Assembly (NCBI GenBank): GCA_027382625.1
Contig: JAJKFJ010020881.1
Location: 1-23,418, forward strand
DNA length: 23,418 bases
Source: Tetmemena sp. SeJ-2015
Taxonomy: Eukaryota; Ciliophora; Spirotrichea; Sporadotrichida; Oxytrichidae
Direction: 5' to 3'
The notes beneath the pieces are model-generated. The model was given only the letters and a program-made list of their open reading frames with translations. It was not told where the DNA came from and made no database searches. Position 1 is the first letter of the stretch; each line of letters starts with the position of its first letter. The translations under genes and the position numbers were made by a program. Shown here piece after piece: positions 1 to 9,620 of this stretch.

Positions 1-790
1 TTTTTTAGTAAAAGATTTAGGGTGGCCCCAAAAGGTCCTTTTTTAGATTTGGAGATCTGCGTTGTCTTAATTAAGTCTCTTCTGAAATTTTTGGGGAAAA
101 GCGTGTATATCATATATAATATCATTAATATTATTCACTATTTATCTAAGTATATAGGTTATGGGGTTTATATAGGTTATGGGGTTTATATATATATAAT
201 TCTAAAAATATTTTTTATTTTAGCATCTGAACTTCAACCTTTGTGCTATACTAAAATTTAGTTGTTGTTTTTTGTATTATATTTATTTTTCAAAACATAA
301 ATATTTAAAGAATATCCTTGTACTCACAATGAAAATCCAACTTATTTTAAACTCTTATTTGTATTTATTTAATTAAAATAATTTCTTTCAATAACCTCCA
401 GACAATGGAACAAGAACGTTGTTTACTACAAATCTATCTACTGTGCCTGTGAGTAGATTTAATTAATATATCTTATATCTTATCTACTCTGTTTTAAATT
501 AATAAAATACTAATAGCAGTAGTAAAAATTAAATCATTGAACAGATATTTAAGATGAAGAAAAAGAATAAAAATAGCTAGCGAAAGAATCATTTGAATGA
601 GAAAAGTGGAAAAAGAAATACATTTTTTTAAAAAAAATTGAATAAAGAAAATCAAACCAGATAAAATTATGCAAAAAAGGTCTCATTTAAATTTCAAGGA
701 AGTTATTTACTTATAGATGTCTATATTAATTTAATGATCAAATGATTTATTTTTTAATTTTTAGCAAATTAAGTATTTTAATTAAATTTT
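1..790. other. AT-rich gene-free stretch
   Basis: Mostly A and T with no reading frame that looks coding in either the standard or the TAR=Gln code. The only structure seen is a short tandem repeat at 153-188. The last ~50 bases run into the GC-richer island that starts near 833. Confidence 0.6.
153..188. repeat. 18-bp tandem duplication
   Basis: The unit TATAGGTTATGGGGTTTA occurs twice in direct succession (153-170 and 171-188) with no mismatch, followed by a short TA run. It contains GGGGTTT, which faintly recalls ciliate G4T4 telomere repeats, but two copies with a different period do not support a telomere. Confidence 0.8.
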
Positions 791-832
791 GCCATTGATT
801 AGTAACCTATTAAGAATTTATCCATTATATTA

Positions 833-979
833 TCCGTTCAGCCCCGATTTTTCAAAAACTTTTGAGTCTCCTTCTGTAAGACCTGGACGAACGAGGACGA
901 AGCACTTTCCATCTGGGTTAAAACTTGATACTGTAAGCGCTCCTTGTCGACAGAGTATTGCTACAAAAATGTCAAAAAA
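833..979 (-). pseudogene. coding-like island, unknown protein fragment
   Basis: This ~150-bp island is clearly richer in G and C than its surroundings. On the minus strand one frame is open for 49 codons with a protein-like composition; a central piece reads NPDGKCFVLVRPG, followed shortly by FEKSGL. The plus strand is also open over the same bases (789-998), but its product is more irregular. No start codon and no clear end are visible, so it would be an internal fragment: a relic of a transposon gene, a detached exon, or an isolated germline gene segment (MDS). I do not recognise the family. The minus-strand choice rests only on how the peptide reads. Confidence 0.35.
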
Positions 980-1227
980 GGTATTTTTACTTTATTAAAT
1001 TCCACAATTGTAGGGTAGTTCATGGATTTGAACATGCCAATTATGGATGGGTAGGAAGCCACTTCTCTAAAGTTCAGTAAAAAGACTAAAAAAAGTGGCT
1101 ACTTACTGGACAAGCTGACTTCCTAGCCAGTAGTCAAAAATCGGACTGAACGTATAATATACCTCAGAATCTAAAGAAAATCGAGGTTAAGAACTATAAA
1201 ATGAAGAGTTGAAGAAGGTGACTGGAG

Positions 1228-1300
1228 GAGTCCTGATGATCAACTGGTAGCGACTTGGGATTTGAATATACATCCTAGGGTTCGAATCTCACAATTTCAT
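1228..1300 (+). repeat. tRNA-like (SINE-type) sequence
   Basis: A T-arm-like B box (GGGTTCGAATC, 1278-1288) lies about 41 bases after an A-box-like sequence (TGATCAACTGG, 1237-1247), which is the usual spacing in tRNA genes and tRNA-derived SINEs. A full cloverleaf does not form: the acceptor ends do not pair, and the D and anticodon stems are poor. It is therefore more likely a decayed tRNA or the head of a SINE-like element than a working tRNA gene. No poly-A tail or target-site duplication was found. Confidence 0.35.
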
Positions 1301-1465
1301 AATTTAAAATAATTAACGGAATATATAATAACTCCCTTATAGGATATATCTGAGCTGATCATGAAGTGCTTTAATCATTGCGAAAATCATTGATAGAACT
1401 CATACTAAACAAACTATAGTATCTAATCAGCAGATGGAAAAGTAGATAAATCTGTCAAGAATAGG

Positions 1466-1545
1466 TAAGCCGAGTTGGTGGAAGGTCCCGCATAAATATA
1501 AAGCCGGCTATGGTGAAAACCTCCATTACCAAATTATAATTAAAC
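1466..1545 (+). repeat. weak tRNA-like sequence
   Basis: AAGCCGAGTTGG (1467-1478) is close to the Pol III A-box consensus TRGCNNAGTTGG. About 45 bases further on, a weak B-box-like GGTGAAAACC follows. No cloverleaf can be drawn with confidence. Its value is mainly as a third Pol III-like signal within 1 kb of the foldback element. Confidence 0.2.
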
Positions 1546-1653
1546 TAATAGTAAAAATAATCAGATTAAAGGAGAAAACTATAATTACTAAATCTGGAAG
1601 GACTTTTATTAATCTCTTTCTCTCATTCTTCTATTTTTCATTAAATTCCTATT

Positions 1654-2692
1654 ATATTATGTTTTCAGCTTTGTTTTTTAAAATTCTAGTTTCCGTTGAC
1701 CTTTCTACAGCTGGAGTCCATTTGTAGCATGTGGAGATAGTCACAGTTGAAAACCGAGTTTAAATCTAGGTGGAATTTATTTGAAAAACCGAAGTTAATT
1801 AAAATTAAACCGTCTAATTATTGTGTTACGCACCAATTAAATCAAAAATTAAGTTTGGAACATTGGAACATTGGAACATTTTGGAGTATTAGGGTGTAAC
1901 CGATAATTAAAAACACACAATAGCTGTACTGATGTACTCAACCGCTGATTCCCTTTCCAATGCCTACTCAGGCTTACCGTTATGTCGCTCACAGTCTCTC
2001 CGGAGATTCCCCATTGGTCTAGGCGGCTAGGATAGGGCGAGCTGGCAGTAGTAGGCGTCCCGGGTGTACCTCTTGGCCAGTGCGGAGTGTCTCCCAGAGG
2101 GAAGGGGTTCGAACCCCACCGGTGACCTGAGGCGGTATGTGTGTGAGAGTCGGTGTTTACAGAGAGGACTTGGTAAGGATGGGTAGAGCAACAGTAACAG
2201 TGAAATACGGTATGAGGAGGTCACCGGTGGGGTTCGAACCCCTTCCCTCTGGGAGACACTCCGCACTGGCCAAGAGTTACACCCGGGACGCCTACTACTA
2301 CCAGCTCGCCCTATCCTAGCAGCCTAGACCAATGGGGAATCTCCGGAGAGACTGTGAGCGACATAACGGTAAGCCTGAGTAGGCATTGGAAAGGAAATCA
2401 GCGGTTGAGTACATCAGTACAGCTATTTTGTGTTTTTAATTATCGGTTACACCCTAATACTCCAAAATGTTCCAATGTTCCAATGTTCCAAACTTAATTT
2501 TTGATTTAATTGGTGCGTAACACAATAATTAGACGGTTTAATTTTAATTAACTTCGGTTTTTCAAATAAATTCCACCTAGATTTAAACTCGGTTTTCAAC
2601 TGTGACTATCTCCACATGCTACAAATGGACTCCAGCTGTAGAAAGGTCAACGGAAACTAGAATTTTAAAAAACAAAGCTCAAAACATAATAT
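1654..2692. mobile_element. 1,039-bp foldback element with tRNA-like core
   Basis: Two arms of about 475 bases (1654-2128 and 2218-2692) are inverted copies of each other around an 89-base spacer (2129-2217). Only a handful of mismatches were seen and the arms have equal length, so no net indels. The inner ~200 bases of each arm are much more GC-rich than the outer parts and the flanks. Each arm holds the self-complementary B-box-like GGGGTTCGAACCCC (2104-2117 and 2229-2242), preceded in the left arm by the A-box-like TGGCCAGTGCGG (2074-2085). The short ORFs on both strands here are by-products of the repeat. No transposase and no convincing target-site duplication were seen. It is best described as a non-autonomous foldback or MITE-like element, perhaps formed from two head-to-head tRNA-derived units. 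Confidence 0.85.
2104..2117 (+). promoter_or_regulatory. B-box-like palindrome, left arm
   Basis: GGGGTTCGAACCCC contains the RNA polymerase III internal B-box core GGTTCGAA. Because the 14-mer is its own reverse complement it reads the same on either strand, and it recurs at 2229-2242. Whether it drives transcription is unknown. Confidence 0.4.
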
Positions 2693-2904
2693 ATAAATAC
2701 AATTATTTTATGAGCTTATTTTTTAATAAAAAAGATAGAAGGTTTAATAGTTATCATCTGTAGTAAGTTGTGTTCCATTAATAAAATAAGTTGTAGCCAC
2801 AGCAGCTTAATCGAATCCTGCTTTTCAATAGGTTTTAAATATAAAGTATCATTAATTTTTTTATTAAAAGATAAAAGACTTTTGTTTAATTTGAAATTTA
2901 TATA

Positions 2905-3543
2905 TTTAATTAGGGGGGGGGGGGCCTTTCCTCGTCATCCACTTTTTTCATGAAAAATATGAAAAATCATGATCTAGCATAAAATTAGACCAAAACACCA
3001 GTTTTTTAGTCCAAATTCAAATTCAAAAGGTCTATCTAGGCCATATTCCTTATTTTTGTCATTTAAAAAGATCTTTGAAAGAATTTTTATTAGAAAAAAA
3101 TAAATTTGCAAATGTATTGGTGATATGAATAAAAAAATAGGTTAAATTTAATAAATTTAAGATAAAAATTTTCAGAAGCTCAGAGATCTCTCGATTAAGA
3201 AACGAGACTCTTAGACACATCTTTAAACTTAAATCTCTCAATAAAACATAAAGCTATTATGTTATATAAATCTAAATATGTTTATTAAAAGTATTTCTCT
3301 AGGTATTCCATAAGTTTCATATAAAATACAGATAGATTTAAATAAAATATTATGAATGATAATATCTACATTTTTTTAAATTAATGTTACTTTTCTAAAT
3401 AAAGAATATTGCCTGAATAGCTCCTTTGGATTTGAATTTGGACCAAAGAATAGTTGTTTTTGGCTAATTTTAGGATAGATTATAATTTTCCATATTTTCA
3501 TGAAAAAAGTGGATGACGAGGAAAGGCCCCCCCCCTTTAATTA
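2905..3543. mobile_element. 623-bp MITE-like element with 8-bp TSD
   Basis: The element proper (2913-3535) starts with a run of 12 G and ends with a run of 9 C. The termini match as inverted repeats: about 40 bases next to the G/C runs are almost identical, and weaker similarity extends about 115 bases inward, including TTTGGTCC-like and ATTCAAATT-like blocks. It is flanked by the direct repeat TTTAATTA (2905-2912 and 3536-3543), read as a target-site duplication. Eight-base duplications are typical of hAT transposons, but the flanks are AT-rich, so family assignment is tentative. The interior is AT-rich and codes for nothing recognisable. Confidence 0.8.
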
Positions 3544-6229
3544 TACTAGAGTTTTTCATTTTTATGTACCAATAACCTAATTGACAAAATGTTTCGATTT
3601 AATTTCTAATTTAAGAATATAAAAGTTTTAAATATAATGATATGAAATTGATAAATAATTTCTAAAGAAAAAAATAAAGGTCACATATGAATAAATGATA
3701 GAAAATTTAAAAATTGTAGATTAAAAAGCCTGAAAGAACATTCTTTATATATACAAGTCGGATTATTAATAAAAATATGGAAGTGTGAATATAAATATAT
3801 AGCTATTAGTTATCAGTATTTAATTTAATAAGTGAAACTTATATATTCCTTTAATTCACACTTGCGTGACATCTTTTTAATTGAATCTCTTCGTTGGAAT
3901 ATTAATTTAGTTAAATTACTTCCTCAAGATTAGAGAGTCTCAATTTATCACTAACTACTTTTATTCCTCCAACGTGATGATAGATTTTTTGAAAATAAGG
4001 AGAAATAGAGATCACCTGTCTCAATGATTATTAGAAACACTTTGATTAATTAGAATGAGACATTAATTCTCTTATAAATTAATTAAACTCTTTCCCAGTA
4101 ACTAAAAGTGACTTCAATAATTAATTTTCAAATTTGTGATACCTATATTACATTTATCATAATGCAAAGAATGTTCAAATCTTAATTTTTTTTAATAAAA
4201 TAGTTATTCTCAAAATTATAAAAAACATTAAAACATGAGAAATTTTTTATAGTAAAAAAAATATTTTACGTTTTTAAAATACCCCCTCTAGCTCCATTGT
4301 TGTAACAAGCCTTATTATAAAATATATTGTGGCTATGATTTATAAAAATTATTATTATAATAAAAATTAAAATCATTAAAGATTTGAATAGCAAATTTTA
4401 GATATTTTATTGAAGGCATCTTCAATATAGGTATTTAAATTTCTATAAATGCATTATATAAAATGAATGAGAATTAACATATTTTTTTTAAAGGGGAGCA
4501 TTTATCTAAATTTTCAAAGTCTTTTAAAAAAGGAATATATTTATTATGCGCTTAAAAATGGACTTCAACCTCCCCTTTCGTTTAAAACTTTAATAAGAGT
4601 CACTTATTAACTTTTATAATGGAAATTGGAGAGGTCTAGGGATCGGTGAGGTAATAAGATCATTTGATTAATTGAGGAATTGTGTTAAACTCTGCAAATA
4701 TTATTTATTGAATCATCTATTGATTTTAAACTAGCAAGTTTAATTTAGAATCTCCGTATTAGCAATTAAATTTAGAGATAGAGACTTATTCAACAATTTT
4801 ATTTATCTTGAACAGAATTCTCACAAGGTTTATTCTGATAAGATAATCTCTCGGTTAATACATTTGATTGTGCAATTAAATAGCCCTCATAAATTGTGAT
4901 CAGACCCGATGATATGTTTGGAAAGGTAAGGTGAACTATTTAAAAATATTATAATATTTTTGTGATCTTATTTTTATTAAGTTCTTATTCTATTTAAAAG
5001 ATAATTGCTCTGAAATTTTAATTCACTTATTTTTTCCTTAAATCTTTAAAAGAGCCAAAATCAATTTATTAATTCTGTTTCTAATAATAATTTAATTGCT
5101 AGAAGGACTATTTCGAAAAATAATAGAAACTTTAATCCGATTCTCTAAAAATTATTACCCATGACAAGCAATAAAGAATTAAATTTTACTTTGAAAACAT
5201 TTATTTATTTAATTATTTTTGTTTAAATTAATTATAAAATAAATTAGTAGTGTATTAAAATTATAATACATAATTTATTTTCATTGTTAGAATAGTAGTT
5301 TGAAATACCGTCTAATTTAATCCCATTAAAATTAATCACAGCTATAAATAAAATTTATATTCATTTAATTATTTTATTTTTAATGAACGAATATGTTTGA
5401 GCTTAGATTTTATAAAATTTCATATTCAAAAATAAAATCCCAATTTATTAGTATTTATAAGTTTTAAAATATTACAAATTAAAATATGAAGTAAATAAAT
5501 GAATAATTTATTTTATCAGAGAATAAATTCTTTAAAAAAATTAAGATTAATTCTCTTCACTTTATAAATTGATAAATTTTCTATAAAGTTCAGAATATAT
5601 CTTCTTTTAATATTCTTTTTTTAATTACATTTTTACTCTTTTTTTTTGAATTATTTTACCCTTTATTTAATTTTAAAAACAAAAATTATATTTCTTTGAA
5701 TTATTTTTTTATATTCGGAACAAAATTGGTTTTTATTCTTTGAGCTGATTGTCTAAATTAAATTATCTCATATTTAAATTAATTTAATAAAAATTAAAAA
5801 TTAAAAAACAAATTTATATTAATTAATTAAAATAGTATAATAATTTTCTAAAAAGAATATAGTGTTATTATAATATAAATTCGCATGTGATTTTCTAAAT
5901 CTTCAAATTATAAAAAACTCATCACATCAATTTATTATAAACTTGGTTTTAGAATAAAGTTATTTTAAATTTCAAATATAAATTAAGAGGCCTTAAACTA
6001 TAATAGAATAAAAAATTTATACTTAAAATTAATGAAATAACTTATATGAATAGTCAAGCATATCCTTTTTAAATTTATTGGATTCGAAAATTAAATTAAA
6101 ATATAATATTATAAATTTAAGTAGAACTAAGGAACCCCGTAGGTCATAAGGAAGAACTTGAATATAGCTACCAGCCAATAATGACTCTATAAAGACCATC
6201 CTGAGCCCTCTTACTATTTTATATATCAG
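3544..6229. other. AT-rich gene-free stretch
   Basis: About 2.7 kb of strongly AT-rich DNA with many A and T runs and frequent stops in all frames, including TGA. I see no gene, RNA or clear repeat unit. Slightly GC-richer patches around 3,850-4,020 and 4,560-4,660 have no open frame worth reporting. Confidence 0.6.
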
Positions 6230-6600
6230 CAGCAAGAATTCAAAATGACTCGAACATACTTACTCAGTACTTATACAAAGAGGTGGAAAAATCACAAAGG
6301 CCTTCTGGCCAAACTTTAAAGATCCACTGTACTAGGTGTCTTTTTCAAGTAATAAAGTGCATTTACTATTTAAGCAATTTATTAATACTTATGTGTTCTC
6401 GTACAGTTACGGGACTCACAATAATCCACGAATGCCTAACATATCCGCAGCACTGATAAACGAATAACTTAACTATGATCACCTTAGCGTGATAAATGGA
6501 GCAAGTAGAGGAGGCATTTAGTAATGGGCGTAGGATTTAACCTCCTCTTTCCAATTTTAATTTGGGGCCAATCCAAGGCTCATAGATTTAAATTTATAAT
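6230..6600 (+). repeat. dispersed repeat, copy 1
   Basis: This GC-richer patch shares its 3' half with two patches further right. Shared landmarks are an ATAACTTA...GATCACCT stretch, the octamer AGTAATGG (6520-6527), and an ending that includes ATTTGGGG and a CATAG/CCTA-ATTT block before returning to AT-rich DNA. The copies are well diverged and need gaps to align, so the 5' limit is approximate. No coding frame is convincing. Confidence 0.5.
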
Positions 6601-8340
6601 TTGATACAAATTATTATATTAATTAGTAATATTAATTTAAAATGTCAGGTCTTGTTGGAGATCATTTTAAATTTAATTTTAATTAATTAAATTCCAAAAA
6701 ATGTATTTTAAATTAACTTTCTGAATTAATTGAATAAAAAGAACTTATTTATGAATTTAAAATAATAATTAATTTTGAATTTTAGGAGTAATATGATTGG
6801 ATAAAAGAGATTGTAAAATATTTTTTAAAAAAAAAAAGTGATGTGTTAAAGATCTAATGGTTAAATAAATTCAATAATCTAGATAAATACCTAACTTGAT
6901 CTTTAATTGCATACTAATGAGCCTAACTATATTAGCTTTGATTTCACTTTTTCTAAAATTTCCTTATTTATTTTTAAATTTTTCCTCTTCTCTCTTCTGC
7001 TAATTAATTTCATCATATTAATTTAAATATATCTCAATTATTTCTACTATTGTTTTTGATGCTGCTATTACTGTTATTGCTATTAGAAATATTTGTCTGA
7101 AAAATAATGTAAAAAGAGTTTTAATTGTAGGATTTGAATTTTGTTCAAAAATGGCTCATCCATCTTTGCAATAACCCTTCTTCCTTTTTATTGATTTTCT
7201 TAATTACACTAATATCCTATTGAAATATTATTTTAAGTATCCCTTTAAATATAAATCAAATTCTATTTTAATGTATTATTATTATTTTTGCAGAAACTTA
7301 AATATATTTCAGCCAAGTATTTAACTCATTTAAGAGTCTAAAAATATAAAAACATAACCTAAATATAAAAATTATGCAAATTCAATCTATTGAGAGATCT
7401 TTTTAACTTATTCTATTAATAATTATTTCAATTATAGTAGAAAGATAATTATTTTTAATTAATCATTGAAATAAGGAGTTTGAGTAGAATTCGTGCATTA
7501 AAATAAAATAATCTTTAAAATTTTTTCTATTTAATTTTTAAAAAAATCAGATTTTTGAAAATTAAAATAATTCAAAAATTAAAAACATAATCAAGGTAAA
7601 TTAACTCTCTTTAAATTTCTTAATTAACTATATTTGTATCAGTATTTATATTAATTACTGATTTAATTTATTATTTCATTATTATATTTCTGCATTTTAT
7701 TCTTAATCTGAAATATAAATCTTTGAGAGTTCATTTATTTAATTTGCATGTGAATGTAAATGTAGTAGGATGATTTACTCCACTAGCACTATAGGTATTC
7801 AAAGTGTATCCTTAAGATTAGCAGACAGTAGGAATTAAATCCACAAAAATAAAAAAATTATCATATAACCAATTAATTAGTTGTCTTTAATTATAATTTG
7901 TAATCCTTAAGATTTATATTTCCGATATCTAAATGTGATCGTTGTAGTCATAAATTATTATCTTGGGTTGGGGAGGGAAATAAAAGTGAAATCATAAATT
8001 GTGAAAACAAGGTAAGTTTAAGTCATGTGTATATTTTGCAAAATAATTAATTTCCTATTTTCAGAGTGGCAATAATACTAATCTTAAAGGCTTATTTAAA
8101 ATTTAAATGATAAAGAATTGTAAATTTTCAATTTAAAATATAACTAATTCTTTGAAATAAAGAGGGTTTAATGTCAAACTCTATTTTTAAAAAGATAATC
8201 AAATTCTGGAAAAGATAAATTTTGTTTATAATAAAACAAATTCAAACTAATTTGCTAATCAATTAGATTATTGCGATGAAATTAAAAAAAAAATATTCAA
8301 TAAACTTATCATCGAGTATAAATTCAAAAATAAAATGTGA
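6601..8340. other. AT-rich gene-free stretch
   Basis: AT-rich with no coding-like frame. A few less AT-biased patches occur (about 7,740-7,850 and 7,930-8,040), but none forms a gene, RNA or repeat that I can recognise. Confidence 0.55.
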
Positions 8341-8359
8341 TCCTAGTCCATCTTAAGGT

Positions 8360-8614
8360 ATGGCGACTTCTATTTAAAATAGGGAAATATATTAGCTTTA
8401 AAAGAACAATTAATGGCAGTAGAGGCAACAGTTCAACAAGATCATCATAATATAAGACAATTTAAAACCGATGCCACCTCCACAGTAGTCTACCACTCTC
8501 CTGTTCTCTCTCTTTCCTTCCCTAATAAAGGAGCTGTGGTAAAAACTTGAAGTTTTGACTTAGCTTCTTTAAGCAAAATTTCATTCTTCAAAGATTGAAA
8601 ATAGGCTTGATTGA
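8360..8614 (+). CDS. possible small ORF (TAR=Gln code)
   Basis: With TAA and TAG read as Gln, an ATG at 8360 opens an 84-codon frame ending in TGA at 8612-8614. The N-terminal third is Q-rich (with a piece like NNQWQQRQQ), and a KPMPPPQQ motif follows. Base composition rises above the surroundings. A second overlapping frame (about 8395-8547, ending in TGA) is just as open, and an 84-codon run without TGA is not rare in such AT-rich DNA. It could be a small gene, an isolated gene fragment, or chance. No family recognised. Confidence 0.15.
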
Positions 8615-8705
8615 AAGCTGAAACTTCCTAATGTAAATTATCTTAAAATTGAGAAGTCCTTATATCAGAGAAAGGATAATAAAAGCAAGAAAATTTAAAA
8701 AAAAA

Positions 8706-8715
8706 GGGGGGGGGG
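8706..8715. repeat. G10 homopolymer
   Basis: A run of ten G sits inside a run of A on both sides. Such a run is striking in this AT-rich DNA and recalls the G/C-run ends of the 2913-3535 element, but no matching C run or inverted repeat was found nearby. Confidence 0.7.
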
Positions 8716-9299
8716 AAAAATAATATATTTCTTAAGTAGCCGCTAGAAGACTAAGAAAACTTTTAATATGTTTTTGTAGTTGTTATAGCAAAGTAGAGCG
8801 AGATGGAATTGCTGCCCAAAGTTGCTATAAAATTAATTTAATGAATTTGAATGATATTTAATTTATATTAAATAATGTAGAATAAGAAATTAAGGAATAA
8901 AGTGGAATTAAAGATTGAGCCCGAATATATAAAACACTAGCATAGCATATGTAATTGCGAGTAATTGACATGCGTCAAACCATGACGTTAGTTATTTTGT
9001 GATGATTTATCGCTCTCATTTGAGGAAGATCCCTTGAAGTACTTCAAATCTGACTCTCTCGTAAGCTCACACTCTGAGTACATCTAAATATGTTGACCTC
9101 ATCTAAGCGCAAACGAATCTTTCCTTGGTTTGACATGACAAAATAAAAAAATGCTACTAATTAACAAGATCAGTATAGATCCTTGGTGTTAGACTATCAC
9201 AATTAAATAGCATGAGCAGTGCATATTCCAGTTTTCAAGCCTTATATGAACAACTTCACAAGCTGAGTCTGTGAGTACTACTATAACATATTCTTATGC

Positions 9300-9620
9300 C
9301 TAACCCTCCAGATTCTCTTTAAGATTTTTACAGCAATCTATGCTCCTTGTCAGGTCCCATAACTCCTTCAATGGGAGATTGCTTATATATTTCCAACAGG
9401 CTAAAGCTTGAGATGTGGCAATGTTTTAGCACGGCTTTAGGATTGTAAAAAATCCACTCTTCTCAATTAGACACACTCTAATACTTATAACTTATTATAA
9501 AGCAAGATCACCTCAAATTTTGATAATAGTAATCTAGCAGGGTTATTTAGTAATGGCATGCTGATCTCCAAACTAAGCCGATTTCGCTCCACATCCTTAG
9601 ATTTTAACTTTCTAAAATTG
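9300..9620 (+). repeat. dispersed repeat, copy 2
   Basis: The 3' part matches copies 1 and 3: ATAACTTA and GATCACCT near 9485-9515, AGTAATGG at 9549-9556, then a CTGATCTCC block and an ending of CCTTAGATTTTAACTTT before AT-rich DNA resumes. The GC-richer patch extends left to about 8,930, but similarity to the other copies there was not established, so the left limit is arbitrary. Confidence 0.45.

Noticed and set aside
153..188. Possible telomere-like repeat (GGGGTTT)
   Set aside because: Only two copies of an 18-base unit with other bases between; not a G4T4 or G4T2 array.
22..261. 79-codon ORF at the left edge
   Set aside because: Made of I/Y/L-rich AT sequence and the 18-bp tandem repeat; no coding character.
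1014..1150. Minus-strand tRNA-like T arm (GTTCAAATCC) and small stem-loops
   Set aside because: No A box at the right spacing and no acceptor stem; the small hairpins are short and common in such sequence.
2027..2319. Two ORFs on opposite strands encoding nearly the same peptide in the foldback
   Set aside because: They arise because the arms are inverted copies; the shared peptide spans the tRNA-like B box, so it is not a protein gene.
6380..6560. Resemblance to a ribosomal RNA fragment
   Set aside because: No conserved rRNA core motif could be matched; its similarity to the other two patches explains it better as a dispersed repeat.
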